Origin: an uncultured Roseburia sp.
GTDB taxonomy: Bacteria > Bacillota > Clostridia > Lachnospirales > Lachnospiraceae
Assembly (NCBI GenBank): GCA_900550935.1
Contig: URUD01000002.1
Span: forward strand, 1-64,000
Direction of reading: 5' to 3'
DNA: 64,000 bases
A program made the translations under genes and the position numbers. The notes beneath the pieces were generated by a model, which did not search any database, was not told the origin of the DNA, and saw only the letters and a program-made list of their open reading frames with translations. Positions 1 through 9,024 of the stretch are shown piece after piece (position 1 is the first letter of the stretch; each line of letters begins with the position of its first letter).

Positions 1-59
<59 letters not shown>

Positions 60-284
60 AAGTTTGTCATCTTTCGATGTCCTGTCCAGTTTTTAAACTG
101 GCTTATCAATTTCCATTTGCATGTCCATTGATCTACTGTTTTAAGGTTGTTTCTTTTACAAGAAACGTTCGTGTGCTGTTATTACAGCACCCTGAAATTC
201 ATTGAATCTTTCAAGGTTATTTCACTATTTAATTATCAAAGTTCTTTTTGTTTGCTGTTGTTTCGTTCAAGCGACAGCTTATTT
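60..284 (-). promoter_or_regulatory. 16S rRNA leader with three hairpins
   Basis: This non-coding leader lies between the last rrn promoter and the 16S gene. It holds three perfect short inverted repeats: CCAGTTT/AAACTGG at 86-101, GTTTCTT/AAGAAAC at 149-166 and GTGCTGT/ACAGCAC at 173-190. Such hairpins are expected for pre-rRNA processing or for transcription antitermination; which of the two cannot be told from the sequence. No convincing protein gene is present. Confidence 0.6.
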
Positions 285-313
285 ACTATATCACTTTCAA
301 ACTCATTTGTCAA
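285..313 (-). promoter_or_regulatory. rrn promoter nearest to 16S
   Basis: On the minus strand there is a -35 box TTGACA (308-313), a 17-nt spacer and a -10 box TATAGT (285-290). It is the best match of the three tandem promoters and points into the 16S leader. Confidence 0.85.
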
Positions 314-402
314 CAACTTTTTTGAAAAAGTTTTTTCAGATGATCGCCAGGGAAACTCAATTCCGGTTTGTCATCTTTTGTCGTTTTCAACGCGACAGCT
401 TA

Positions 403-434
403 ACTATATTAACATAAGCAGTTTTGTTTGTCAA
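403..434 (-). promoter_or_regulatory. rrn promoter, middle copy
   Basis: A second TTGACA (429-434) is followed by TAATAT at 406-411 with a 17-nt spacer, or by TATAGT at 403-408 with a 20-nt spacer. The flanks (a GTTGTTGACAAA block upstream and an AAGCTGTCGCG block downstream) repeat those of the promoter at 285-313, so the two are copies of one module. Confidence 0.7.
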
Positions 435-508
435 CAACTTCTTTAACTTTCAAAGGCTTATTTCCTTTGGCTCTGTGAAAGTGTTTCTCTCTCGCAGTCA
501 GCTCGTCT

Positions 509-537
509 ATATTACCATCCCATTTTAAGAATGTCAA
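509..537 (-). promoter_or_regulatory. rrn promoter, distal copy
   Basis: A third TTGACA (532-537) with a 17-nt spacer and TAATAT (509-514) lies only about 25 bp past the radA stop codon. No terminator is visible between radA and this promoter, so radA transcripts may run into the rRNA operon. Confidence 0.7.
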
Positions 538-562
538 CAGCTTTTTTACAATTTATGACATT

Positions 563-1945
563 TTATTTCAAAATAGCATCCATTGCATCTTTTACCGAGC
601 TTACTCCAATCACCTGCATGCCGGAAAGTAAGCCCTCGCTCTCTCTGATCGATGCCAGCGATACCTGTGGCAGGATACATCTCGTAAAGCCCAGTTTCTT
701 TGCCTCGGCTACCCTCTGCTCTGTCATGCTCACTGCTCGCACTTCACCGCTTAATCCAACCTCACCGAAACAGATCGTCGTCTCATCGATCGGGCACTCC
801 CTGTAACTGGATATGATCGCTAGCACGATCCCAAGATCTATGGCTGGCTCATTCATACGGACTCCACCTGCAATATTTACATACGCATCGCAGTCGCCCA
901 GTTTTAAGCCAAGTCTTTTTTCTAATACCGCCATCAGCAGATTTACCCTGTTAAAGTCCGTGCCTGCTGCTGTTCTTCTCGGGATCCCAAAATTACTGTG
1001 GCACACCAGTGCCTGTACTTCGATCAGGATCGGACGGGTTCCTTCCATGGAACATGCCACAACCGAACCGGATGCTCCTTCCGGCTTTCCACTCAGCATA
1101 TACTCAGATGGATTTTCCACTTCAGCAAGCCCGTTCTGACGCATCTCAAAGACACCGATCTCATTGGTCGAGCCAAAACGGTTCTTCACACCGCGCAAGA
1201 TCCGGTATGCAGCATGTCTGTCTCCCTCAAAGTATAAGACGGTATCTACCATATGTTCGAGTACTCTCGGTCCTGCGACCACGCCCTCTTTTGTCACATG
1301 TCCTACAATGAAAATAGAGATCCCCTGTCCTTTGGCGATCTGCATCAGGACACCTGTCGTCTCCCTTACCTGTGAAACGCTGCCCGGTGCCGATGTCACT
1401 TCCTCATTATACATGGTCTGGATGGAATCGATCACGACGATCTGTGGCTTTTCCCGGTCGATCACTGTACGGATCGTATCCAGATTAGTCTCGCAAAGCA
1501 AAGTGAGCGAATCGCCAAAGGTTCCGATACGCTCCGCACGGATCTTGATCTGCTGCAATGATTCCTCCCCGGAAATATAGAGTACATTTACCCCCTGCTC
1601 CGAAAGATTTCGGCATACCTGAAGAAGCAGGGTCGATTTTCCGATCCCCGGGTCGCCTCCCACGAGCACCAGGGAACCGGAAACGATCCCCCCGCCAAGC
1701 ACACGGTCTAATTCCCCAAGCTGCGTTGACATTCTCTTTTCACTCGTCATCTCGATCTGAGACAGTGGCACTGCCTTTGCCTCTGTTGCCTGACTTATCT
1801 TACCGCCTTTGGTGACATTCTTTTTTTCGATGAGTTCCTCTGCAAAGGTATTCCACTCTTTGCACGCCGGGCACTGCCCCATCCATTTTGAAGATTCATA
1901 GCCACATTCCTGGCAAAAAAATACAGTCTTCTTTCCTTTTGGCAT
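563..1945 (-). CDS. radA: DNA repair protein RadA
   Basis: This 460-residue protein is the branch-migration ATPase RadA (Sms), which acts in recombinational repair. An N-terminal zinc finger uses Cys11, Cys14, Cys25 and Cys28. The Walker A motif GGDPGIGKST is at 96-105, and the RadA-specific KNRFG motif is at 254-258. The C-terminal third is the Lon-protease-like domain, and the length is normal for the family. The start is an ATG with GGAG eight bases upstream. In many clostridia radA lies next to clpC; here the two are separated by a surface protein gene and a small gene. The upstream spacer holds the terminator of the FN3 gene. Confidence 0.97.
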   Translation of the reverse strand: MPKGKKTVFFCQECGYESSKWMGQCPACKEWNTFAEELIEKKNVTKGGKISQATEAKAVPLSQIEMTSEKRMSTQLGELDRVLGGGIVSGSLVLVGGDPGIGKSTLLLQVCRNLSEQGVNVLYISGEESLQQIKIRAERIGTFGDSLTLLCETNLDTIRTVIDREKPQIVVIDSIQTMYNEEVTSAPGSVSQVRETTGVLMQIAKGQGISIFIVGHVTKEGVVAGPRVLEHMVDTVLYFEGDRHAAYRILRGVKNRFGSTNEIGVFEMRQNGLAEVENPSEYMLSGKPEGASGSVVACSMEGTRPILIEVQALVCHSNFGIPRRTAAGTDFNRVNLLMAVLEKRLGLKLGDCDAYVNIAGGVRMNEPAIDLGIVLAIISSYRECPIDETTICFGEVGLSGEVRAVSMTEQRVAEAKKLGFTRCILPQVSLASIRESEGLLSGMQVIGVSSVKDAMDAILK

Positions 1946-2012
1946 CTCTTTCGCTCCATTTCTTCTCTGCTTTTTAAAACCTGTGTTCTATTAGTATACG
2001 TGTTTCCCGTAC

Positions 2013-2060
2013 AAAAAGCAAACAGGACTGTGCACTTTTTACAAATGCAAAGTCCTGTTC
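2013..2060 (-). terminator. Rho-independent terminator after the FN3 surface protein gene
   Basis: AACAGGACT (2021-2029) pairs with AGTCCTGTT (2051-2059). The stem is prolonged by TGCA/TGCA across one mismatch. On the minus strand a T-rich tract (GCTTTTTG) follows, as expected downstream of the gene ending at 2079. Confidence 0.8.
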
Positions 2061-2078
2061 TTGTTACTTTTTACTTTT

Positions 2079-5000
2079 TTATTTTGCTTTTACTTTTACC
2101 GCTGACGATAAACCGGTTTCAAAATCTGCTTTCAGGGCATTTTTTCCGACTGCTTTTACTTTATAGTAATAAGTCTTTCCCTTTTTGGTCTTCTTGTCAA
2201 CGTAAGTTGTGCTCTTTGTCGTTCCGATCTTTTTAAAGCCTTTGTTCTTCTTGGTAGAACGATATACCTCATATTTCTGTGCTCCCGTTACTTTCTTGAT
2301 GGAAACGGTTGTTTTTCCGCCTTTGGATGTGATCTTGGAAATACCTGCTCCATCGCAATATGCAACTTTCACATTCTTTGCAACACCATAGGAAGCTATC
2401 TTTCCATTTTCAGAAAATGCAGCCACATAATAGTAATAGGTCACACCCTGCTCTAACACCCCACCATCAAGCGCAGTTGTTGCCACGATCGTGTTCTTCT
2501 GATTTTTATAATCATGGTATCTTGCCACACTATAAGTACTGCTCTCATCCGTATTGGTCTCTTTTACGATCGCATCTGCATCCTCTGGTATGTCATAGCA
2601 TTTTAAATCTTTGTTATAGCTGGTTGCCGGTGTTGTAGATCGTCCCACCTTATAATATGCTGCACCAGGTACTGCATTCCAGGAGATCTGTACTTTCTGG
2701 CTTGCCACACCATTGGCATCACATACCGTCACTTTCTTTGCAGTCACACCAGATACATTCTGTAAATAGGTCTTTACCGTATCTTTAGCCGTCCATTCGG
2801 TCCACTTTGAACCATCGGATGCGCGGAGTTCGATCTTGGCATAGTCTCCGGCCTGTCCGTTGATCACATAAGATGTCTGCTTTGTCACTGCCGTTTCCGG
2901 TCTTTTCGTGTAGGCTTTTCCCTGTGCATTGTAGCGTGTATATCTGACTTCATACTGTTTTGCAAATTTGTCCGTATCCCAGCTGATCTTGATCTGACTG
3001 CCGGACGCATATGCAACTGCATTCTGTGGAGCCTGCAGATCAAGCACGACACTTGCTGTCGCATCAATCTGTTTTGTTACTTTCTTTACCTGATAAACTG
3101 CCACAACACGATAGTTGTATGTTTCTCCTGCTGTCAGCTTTTTATCCGTGTAACTGGTTGTCTTTGATTTTTTAATCGTCTTGATCAGCTTCCATTTTGC
3201 ATTTGTATTGCTGCCGTTCTTTTTAGAATAGCTATTGTCACCGGAAGCATAGTTCGAACGGTAAACGAGATATTTCTCTGCCCCTTTTACTTTCGTCCAG
3301 TTGAGTTTTACTGTATTTTTGCTCTTCTGTACTGCATTTAATGTCATATTGCAGACTGTACTGGTATCTGCAGAAAATGCCACATAACTGCTGTATGTTG
3401 TCCTGCCTGTCTCCTTATCATAGAGATATGCCCGTGCCTTATAGCTGTATGTTGTCTCTGCCTTTAATCCCTGATCCACATACTGTGTGGATGTTGTCGT
3501 CGCAATCTTTTTATATTTTTTTCCACTCTTCCGGTAGATCTCAAATCCGGTCCCCTGCTGCTTTTTAAATGTTATGGTAATGCTGTTCTTGCCTGACTTG
3601 ACGGACGGTTTCGTTATTTTTCCTATTGTTCTCGTTGCAGATACGATCTGGCTCGGAGTACCAACATTGGTATAATAACCATATTTTACTACGGTTCCAT
3701 CTGCTTTTGTGATCGTATATGGAGTTGTCTCCTCCCGGTTTGTGTACTGTTTTGAACTGTCATATGCAGCTGCTGCAAAATAGTAGGTCTCACCAGGCTC
3801 AAATTTTCCATTAAAATCAGAGCTGTTCAGTTCTGTGAGCTTAGCATCTACCGTTTTATAATCCCACTCTTCTCCCAGCGTTTTATATTTTGCTTTCATT
3901 TCCTCGGTACTTAAATACTTTTCCGTTGTTGAACTTGAGACATACCGATACGCATTTGCCATGTGTTCAAGATAGAAGCCACTTTGAAAGAAGCTCTCAT
4001 CCTTCGCCACATAAATTCTGATATAATCCACATTTTCTATCGGATCCCATTTCAGGGTAAAGGTTCCATCGGTATTGTATTCGACTCTCATATTCTGGAT
4101 TGCCGGCGTATATACCTCATCTTTTCTATGACCTCCTGCCACTTCCGAATATTTACCACAAGTGGACCAATATTCTGTTCTGTTACTGTTTACCTCTGCC
4201 CTGACAAAGAAATACATATATGGATAACTAGAAGGTATGGTGTAACTCAAATATGTATTACTTAAAGAACCCGTCGGCGACATGGTAGTAGTCCTATCTG
4301 GTTTTACATAGTAATTCCGATATGTCTCTTTTAATGTTCCCGACACTTTTGAATAAGTTGAATAATATGTAACATTGGACATTGCTCCATATTTTTTGCG
4401 GGCAGCCTCGTATTCCTCATATCCGGCTTCCCCCTTTTCTGCCACCTTTACTTTTTCCAGCACATAACCATAGTCTACATTCCATGTTCCGCCTTCCGGC
4501 AGTTTTGTCTTATATCCCATCGTTTTGATCGTGTATTCATCTGCCTCCGGGACTTCATTCCAGGTCAGCTGGACATCGGTTGTGCTCTGCATCGTTGCAG
4601 TCAGTCCGGTTACCTGTGGAAGCGTTTTTTTCACTGCCGCACTGGTATAGGCATAGGAATACGCATCAGACCATGCTCCGGTCTTTACAATCGTATACTC
4701 AGTATTTCCGGTCTTCTGATTTTCTGACTCCGTATAATACAGTGCACGTACTTCATACTTCTGCTGTTCTGACGGCGAAAGTATATTATGACTGGCAAAA
4801 CCACAATGAGTCTGGAATGTCTGTCCATCTACCGCTTCTAACATCAGGTTTTGCATCACATCATTGACCTTTACCTGATAACCAATGGATATCGTTTTGC
4901 CATCGATCTCCTGTTCGGTCTCATTTGTCACCTTGTTCCACTGGATCACATGATGGCTCTTATTCAGAGATCCTTCCCCAAAACATGTCTTCGTATACAG

Positions 5001-5921
5001 CCATTTTTTATTTCCAACCGTTTTTCCTTCAGCCAGATAAGCGTATTTTTTTCCATTGTATTCGTAATAAAACGCTACACCCTGACCAGAATATGCTTCT
5101 CTGCCATAAGTCGCTCTTACATCTACATTTGCATCGACCTGTCCGAGCAGTGTTACTTTCCCATACTCATAGCCATAGTAAATCGTACCATTCGAGGTAC
5201 GTCTGCTTGGCCACATACCATCGATATCCTCATCTGCGAGATCCGCATAGTAATCTCCGTTTACCTTGTATACGCCGGTTTTACTGTCAATGGCCGGCTT
5301 TGTCGTCGTAATAAAAGAAACTCTGGTATATAATTGTTTCGATGATTTATCTGCATTTTCATAATATTGCCCATTATACAGATACAAACCTGTTGCCTCA
5401 TCGTAATATTTTGTTACATCACTTACAAACACTGCTTCTTTTTCATGATCTGCCGGATAATTGAAAGAAAAAGTTACAGTTGTATTACTGCTTTCATCTG
5501 TATCCGTTTCATCCGCTTTTGAACTACCCTCGAGTCCGATTACCTTGGAAACACCATCAACTGATTCTAAATCTTCCTCTTCCTCCGTTGCTTCGGTTTC
5601 TTCGGTACTTTCCGTTTCGGTTGCTTCGGTCACCTCGGTTGCCTCTGTCGCTTCTGTCGTTTCCTCTGTTTCCGTTGCTTCGGTCACCTCGGTTGCCTCT
5701 GTTTCTGTACTCTCGGTACTTTCCACATCCACAGCTTCCGTTGCTTCCGTGGTCTCACCTGTTTTTCCCGCTTCAGCTGCTTCTGTCGCTTCTGCCAGTG
5801 ACGCATTTACGGTCACCTGTGCTGCTGTTACACCAACCGATGCACCTTCGGTACACATCAGGGTAACTGCCATTGCAAACGCCGCCATGCGCTTCCAATT
5901 CAAAAGCTTTTTCCTTTTCAT
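2079..5921 (-). CDS. large secreted fibronectin type III repeat protein
   Basis: The protein has 1280 residues from the chosen ATG at 5921, which has a strong GAGGAG ribosome binding site; an upstream in-frame Met at 5969 lacks one. A signal peptide (about 1-34, basic KRKK then a hydrophobic stretch) is followed by a Thr/Glu-rich linker made of TEATE-type repeats (about residues 50-115). A long tyrosine-rich extracellular region comes next. From the middle to the C terminus there are several fibronectin type III-like modules with YEVYRS and TTYTYKVKA type signatures, the last ending at the C terminus. There is no LPXTG motif and no C-terminal membrane helix, so the protein is probably released or held non-covalently. 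The ligand is unknown. It has its own terminator and follows the 136-residue gene's terminator, so it is probably a single transcription unit. Confidence 0.8.
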   Translation of the reverse strand: MKRKKLLNWKRMAAFAMAVTLMCTEGASVGVTAAQVTVNASLAEATEAAEAGKTGETTEATEAVDVESTESTETEATEVTEATETEETTEATEATEVTEATETESTEETEATEEEEDLESVDGVSKVIGLEGSSKADETDTDESSNTTVTFSFNYPADHEKEAVFVSDVTKYYDEATGLYLYNGQYYENADKSSKQLYTRVSFITTTKPAIDSKTGVYKVNGDYYADLADEDIDGMWPSRRTSNGTIYYGYEYGKVTLLGQVDANVDVRATYGREAYSGQGVAFYYEYNGKKYAYLAEGKTVGNKKWLYTKTCFGEGSLNKSHHVIQWNKVTNETEQEIDGKTISIGYQVKVNDVMQNLMLEAVDGQTFQTHCGFASHNILSPSEQQKYEVRALYYTESENQKTGNTEYTIVKTGAWSDAYSYAYTSAAVKKTLPQVTGLTATMQSTTDVQLTWNEVPEADEYTIKTMGYKTKLPEGGTWNVDYGYVLEKVKVAEKGEAGYEEYEAARKKYGAMSNVTYYSTYSKVSGTLKETYRNYYVKPDRTTTMSPTGSLSNTYLSYTIPSSYPYMYFFVRAEVNSNRTEYWSTCGKYSEVAGGHRKDEVYTPAIQNMRVEYNTDGTFTLKWDPIENVDYIRIYVAKDESFFQSGFYLEHMANAYRYVSSSTTEKYLSTEEMKAKYKTLGEEWDYKTVDAKLTELNSSDFNGKFEPGETYYFAAAAYDSSKQYTNREETTPYTITKADGTVVKYGYYTNVGTPSQIVSATRTIGKITKPSVKSGKNSITITFKKQQGTGFEIYRKSGKKYKKIATTTSTQYVDQGLKAETTYSYKARAYLYDKETGRTTYSSYVAFSADTSTVCNMTLNAVQKSKNTVKLNWTKVKGAEKYLVYRSNYASGDNSYSKKNGSNTNAKWKLIKTIKKSKTTSYTDKKLTAGETYNYRVVAVYQVKKVTKQIDATASVVLDLQAPQNAVAYASGSQIKISWDTDKFAKQYEVRYTRYNAQGKAYTKRPETAVTKQTSYVINGQAGDYAKIELRASDGSKWTEWTAKDTVKTYLQNVSGVTAKKVTVCDANGVASQKVQISWNAVPGAAYYKVGRSTTPATSYNKDLKCYDIPEDADAIVKETNTDESSTYSVARYHDYKNQKNTIVATTALDGGVLEQGVTYYYYVAAFSENGKIASYGVAKNVKVAYCDGAGISKITSKGGKTTVSIKKVTGAQKYEVYRSTKKNKGFKKIGTTKSTTYVDKKTKKGKTYYYKVKAVGKNALKADFETGLSSAVKVKAK
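5577..5775 (-). repeat. degenerate in-frame repeat encoding Thr/Glu linker
   Basis: Short units coding TEAT, TEV and TES recur through this stretch of the FN3 protein gene. One longer block (minus-strand sense ACAGAGGCAACCGAGGTGAC) occurs twice, near 5630 and near 5690. Such repeats can expand or contract by slippage without breaking the frame and would alter the stalk length of the surface protein. Confidence 0.8.
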
Positions 5922-5950
5922 GTCACATTCTCCTCGTCCTTGATTTGCAC

Positions 5951-5988
5951 AAAAAAGAAACCAAACCATATCTGGTCTGATTTCCTTT
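5951..5988 (-). terminator. terminator after the 136-residue gene
   Basis: On the minus strand GGAAATCAGACCA and TGGTTTGGTTTC form an imperfect stem around GATA and are followed by a run of six T. It lies between the gene ending at 6007 and the FN3 gene start. Confidence 0.7.
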
Positions 5989-6006
5989 TATCCTTCCTGC
6001 TATTTA

Positions 6007-6417
6007 TCAGCATTTTGAAATCTTAACTGCTACCGGATGATCTCCAAGTTCTACACTGAGGCTTAACTTGCCACCCAGGTTTGTGTTCATCTTTCCGGCA
6101 TCTGCTCCGTCAATCTCAATATCGTACTCTGCTTCGCTCTCTAACTCTACGGTAAGCTGTGCATCCTCTGCACCATCTACTGAAAAAGTCATACCTGAAT
6201 CGGTTGCGTTCAGATTTAATACCGCTGTTCCCGGAACGGACTCGTATACGAACATACCATTGCGCTCCAGCTTTGTGATCTCGTCATAAGTCTTTACTTT
6301 GTACTTGTCTCCCTGATGCTCAAAGTTGTCAAGTTTTGCCTTTGTCTTGAGCGTATAATCACCAAAGCTGATGGTTCCGTCTGCTTCTGAACGAATTAAT
6401 TCACTAATCGCTGCCAT
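6007..6417 (-). CDS. small conserved protein of unknown function
   Basis: This acidic 136-residue protein has no signal peptide and no membrane segment, so it should be cytoplasmic. The N-terminal part (MAAISELIRSEADGTISFG) and the C-terminal beta-rich half with alternating hydrophobic residues suggest a small all-beta fold. I do not recognise an enzyme motif. The start is supported by GGGAGG six bases upstream. It is a single gene between clpC and the FN3 gene, with a likely -10 box TATAAT at 6498-6503 and its own terminator. Related small proteins seem common in Lachnospiraceae, but that is memory and not something the sequence shows. Confidence 0.75.
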   Translation of the reverse strand: MAAISELIRSEADGTISFGDYTLKTKAKLDNFEHQGDKYKVKTYDEITKLERNGMFVYESVPGTAVLNLNATDSGMTFSVDGAEDAQLTVELESEAEYDIEIDGADAGKMNTNLGGKLSLSVELGDHPVAVKISKC

Positions 6418-6535
6418 GTCTTCCTCCCGTGGGGATCATCACCCCGTAAATATTTATCATCCGCTGTCCATACCGGAAGATATTTTTTGTTGTGTTTATT
6501 ATATACTATCTGCGTTTTCTTTTCCAGTTCTTTTC

Positions 6536-8983
6536 TCAGGTTTCGAAAACAATTTTATTCTTTTTCGTCGTGACGATCACTTCGCTGTTTTGTCTGATCC
6601 TGCCATCCAAAATCTCTTCTGCCAGTTTGTCTTCGATCTCATTCTGGATCTTTCTACGCAGCGGTCTTGCTCCGTATTTTGGTTCGTATGCTTTCTCTAT
6701 GATATAATTTTTTGCACTGTCCCTTACCGTCAGGGTAATGCCCATCTGCTCTTTGCAGCGTTTTGCAAGTTCTTTTGTCATCAGAGATACGATCTGCTTC
6801 ATATCTTCTTTGTTCAGAGAACGGAATACGATCGTCTCATCGATACGGTTTAAGAACTCCGGTTTGAAGATCCGGCGGACTTCTTCCATGACCTTGCCCT
6901 TCATCTGCTCATAGTTCTGCTTTTCATCTTCTGTGGTTGCAAATCCGAGTTTTTTCGGCTCTACGATGGTCTGCGCTCCCGCATTGGATGTCATTATGAT
7001 GATCGTATTTTTGAAATCCACTTTTCGTCCCTGCGCATCTGTAATATGCCCATCATCCAATACCTGAAGCAGTATATTAAATACATCCGGGTGTGCCTTT
7101 TCAATCTCATCAAACAGGATGACGGAATATGGATGTCTGCGCACTTTTTCACTGAGCTGTCCGCCATCCTCATGTCCGACATATCCTGGCGGTGAACCGA
7201 TCATCTTGGAAACACTGTGCTTTTCCATGTACTCCGACATATCGACACGTATCATGGACTGTTCGTCTCCAAATACAGCCTCTGCCAGTGCTTTGGAGAT
7301 TTCTGTTTTTCCGACACCAGTCGGTCCTAAAAACAGGAATGATCCGATCGGTCGTTTTGGATCTTTTAATCCCACACGGCCTCTCCGCACTGCCTTTGCT
7401 ACGGCAGTTACCGCATCCTCCTGTCCGATCACGCGCTTGTGAAGTGTGGCTTCGAGTTTGCGCAGTCTTGCTGCCTCTCCCTCTGCCAGACGTTTTACCG
7501 GTATCTTCGTCCATCCAGACACAACGTCTGCAATCTCTTCTTCCCCGACTACCGGCTTTTTGCGTTTTGCCTCTCTCTTTGCTTTGACATAGAGCTTTTC
7601 TAACTGCTCTTCTACCGCCTGTTTTTCTTCTTTATAGCCTCTTGCAGCCTCCAGTTCGCCTTCCTGTAAGGCATCTAACATCTGCTCTTCTTTTTCTTCG
7701 ATCTGACGGCGCAGTGCAACGACTTCCTCCGGGCGGGTTCCTATCTTCAGTCTGACTTTTGCTGCCGCCTCATCCATCAGGTCGATCGCCTTATCCGGAA
7801 GGAAACGGTCATTGATATATCTTGCTGACAAACGGACTGCTGCCTCTACCGCCTCATCGGTAATCGTAACCTGATGATGCTTTTCATACTGATGGCGCAA
7901 TCCCTTTAAGATCTCTACTGCTGCCTCTTCACCCGGTTCCTCCACCGTAACTGGCTGGAAACGACGTTCCAGTGCCGCATCTTTCTCCACATGTTTGCGG
8001 TATTCCTCGATTGTGGTCGCACCGATGATCTGGATCTCACCTCTTGCCAGTGCCGGTTTTAAGATATTGGAAGCATCCAGTGCACCCTCTGCTCCACCAG
8101 CTCCGATGATCGTATGCAGTTCATCGATAAAGAGCAGAATGTTTCCGGCTCTTTTGACTTCCTGGATCACCTTTTTAATGCGTTCTTCAAATTCGCCACG
8201 ATACTTGGAACCTGCAACGATTCCGGAAAGATCCAATGATACAAGGCGTTTGTGTAACACGGTATCCGGCACCATATCTGTAACGATACGCTGTGCGATA
8301 CCTTCTACGATCGCTGTTTTTCCTACACCTGGTTCTCCGATCAGGCATGGGTTGTTCTTCGTTCTTCTGCTTAAGATCTGGATCACCCGGTCGACTTCCT
8401 CTGTTCTTCCTACTACTGGATCTAATTCTCCGTCTTTTGCAAGGCGTGTCAGATCTCTGGAATACTGATCCAAAACAGGGGTATCTTCTCCCTCTCTTTT
8501 GCGGATCGGTTTTCCATTCTGGAAATCTTCTTTATATAAAGATGCGTCCTCTCCCATTGCGATCAGAGTATCCACATACATTTTCTGTGTATTGACTGCA
8601 AGTGTATTTAACAATCTGGATGCCACACAGTCTGTCTCTTTTATCATTGCAATCAGAATATGCTCGGTTCCAATCTTTTCGGAATGAAAACGCGCTGCCT
8701 CCCTTGCAGATGCAGCAAGCACACGCTCTGCACGCGGCGAATATTCTTTTGCCTCCATCGTAAGGATCGGCTGTTCCGGTGCGATCAGCTCCTCGATCAG
8801 TTCCATTACCTTTTCGAGTCCAACTCCGTTTTCCTGTAAAACCTGTGCAGCTACCCCTGTTTCTTCTTTCAGAAGTCCAAGCAGCAGATGTTCAGTTCCA
8901 ATATAATTATGCTTCATTGACTTTGACATCTTAGCTGCAAAATCAACTGCTTTTTTTGCTTTCGCTGTATATGGTGTCTGCAT
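6536..8983 (-). CDS. clpC: ATP-dependent Clp protease ATPase subunit ClpC
   Basis: This AAA+ unfoldase of 815 residues feeds substrates to ClpP. The N-terminal Clp_N double repeat (1-~145) is followed by the first ATPase module with Walker A GEPGVGKTA, a middle UVR-like coiled coil (around the EEVVALRRQIEEKEEQ stretch), and a second ATPase module with Walker A GPTGVGKTE. A ClpP-docking LGF tripeptide (KKLGFATTED) is present. The start at 8983 has GAGGGA seven bases upstream; an in-frame Met at 9016 is less good. The gene is not preceded by ctsR-mcsA-mcsB as in Bacillus; instead it follows the cadherin-like membrane protein gene after 41 bases, so it may be co-transcribed with it. No CtsR box was recognised. 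Confidence 0.97.
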   Translation of the reverse strand: MQTPYTAKAKKAVDFAAKMSKSMKHNYIGTEHLLLGLLKEETGVAAQVLQENGVGLEKVMELIEELIAPEQPILTMEAKEYSPRAERVLAASAREAARFHSEKIGTEHILIAMIKETDCVASRLLNTLAVNTQKMYVDTLIAMGEDASLYKEDFQNGKPIRKREGEDTPVLDQYSRDLTRLAKDGELDPVVGRTEEVDRVIQILSRRTKNNPCLIGEPGVGKTAIVEGIAQRIVTDMVPDTVLHKRLVSLDLSGIVAGSKYRGEFEERIKKVIQEVKRAGNILLFIDELHTIIGAGGAEGALDASNILKPALARGEIQIIGATTIEEYRKHVEKDAALERRFQPVTVEEPGEEAAVEILKGLRHQYEKHHQVTITDEAVEAAVRLSARYINDRFLPDKAIDLMDEAAAKVRLKIGTRPEEVVALRRQIEEKEEQMLDALQEGELEAARGYKEEKQAVEEQLEKLYVKAKREAKRKKPVVGEEEIADVVSGWTKIPVKRLAEGEAARLRKLEATLHKRVIGQEDAVTAVAKAVRRGRVGLKDPKRPIGSFLFLGPTGVGKTEISKALAEAVFGDEQSMIRVDMSEYMEKHSVSKMIGSPPGYVGHEDGGQLSEKVRRHPYSVILFDEIEKAHPDVFNILLQVLDDGHITDAQGRKVDFKNTIIIMTSNAGAQTIVEPKKLGFATTEDEKQNYEQMKGKVMEEVRRIFKPEFLNRIDETIVFRSLNKEDMKQIVSLMTKELAKRCKEQMGITLTVRDSAKNYIIEKAYEPKYGARPLRRKIQNEIEDKLAEEILDGRIRQNSEVIVTTKKNKIVFET

Positions 8984-9024
8984 TTTTGTTCCCTCTTTTC
9001 CCCGAAAGCGAAGCACTTCCGTTT

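Noticed and set aside
147..446. Plus-strand frames upstream of 16S
   Set aside because: They overlap rrn promoters and leader hairpins and lack a usable ribosome binding site.
5577..5775. CRISPR-like repeat
   Set aside because: The units are short, degenerate, in frame and without spacers; no cas genes are present.
5461..5943. 160-codon plus-strand frame rich in Ser and Val
   Set aside because: It is the reverse reading of the Thr/Glu repeat of the FN3 protein.
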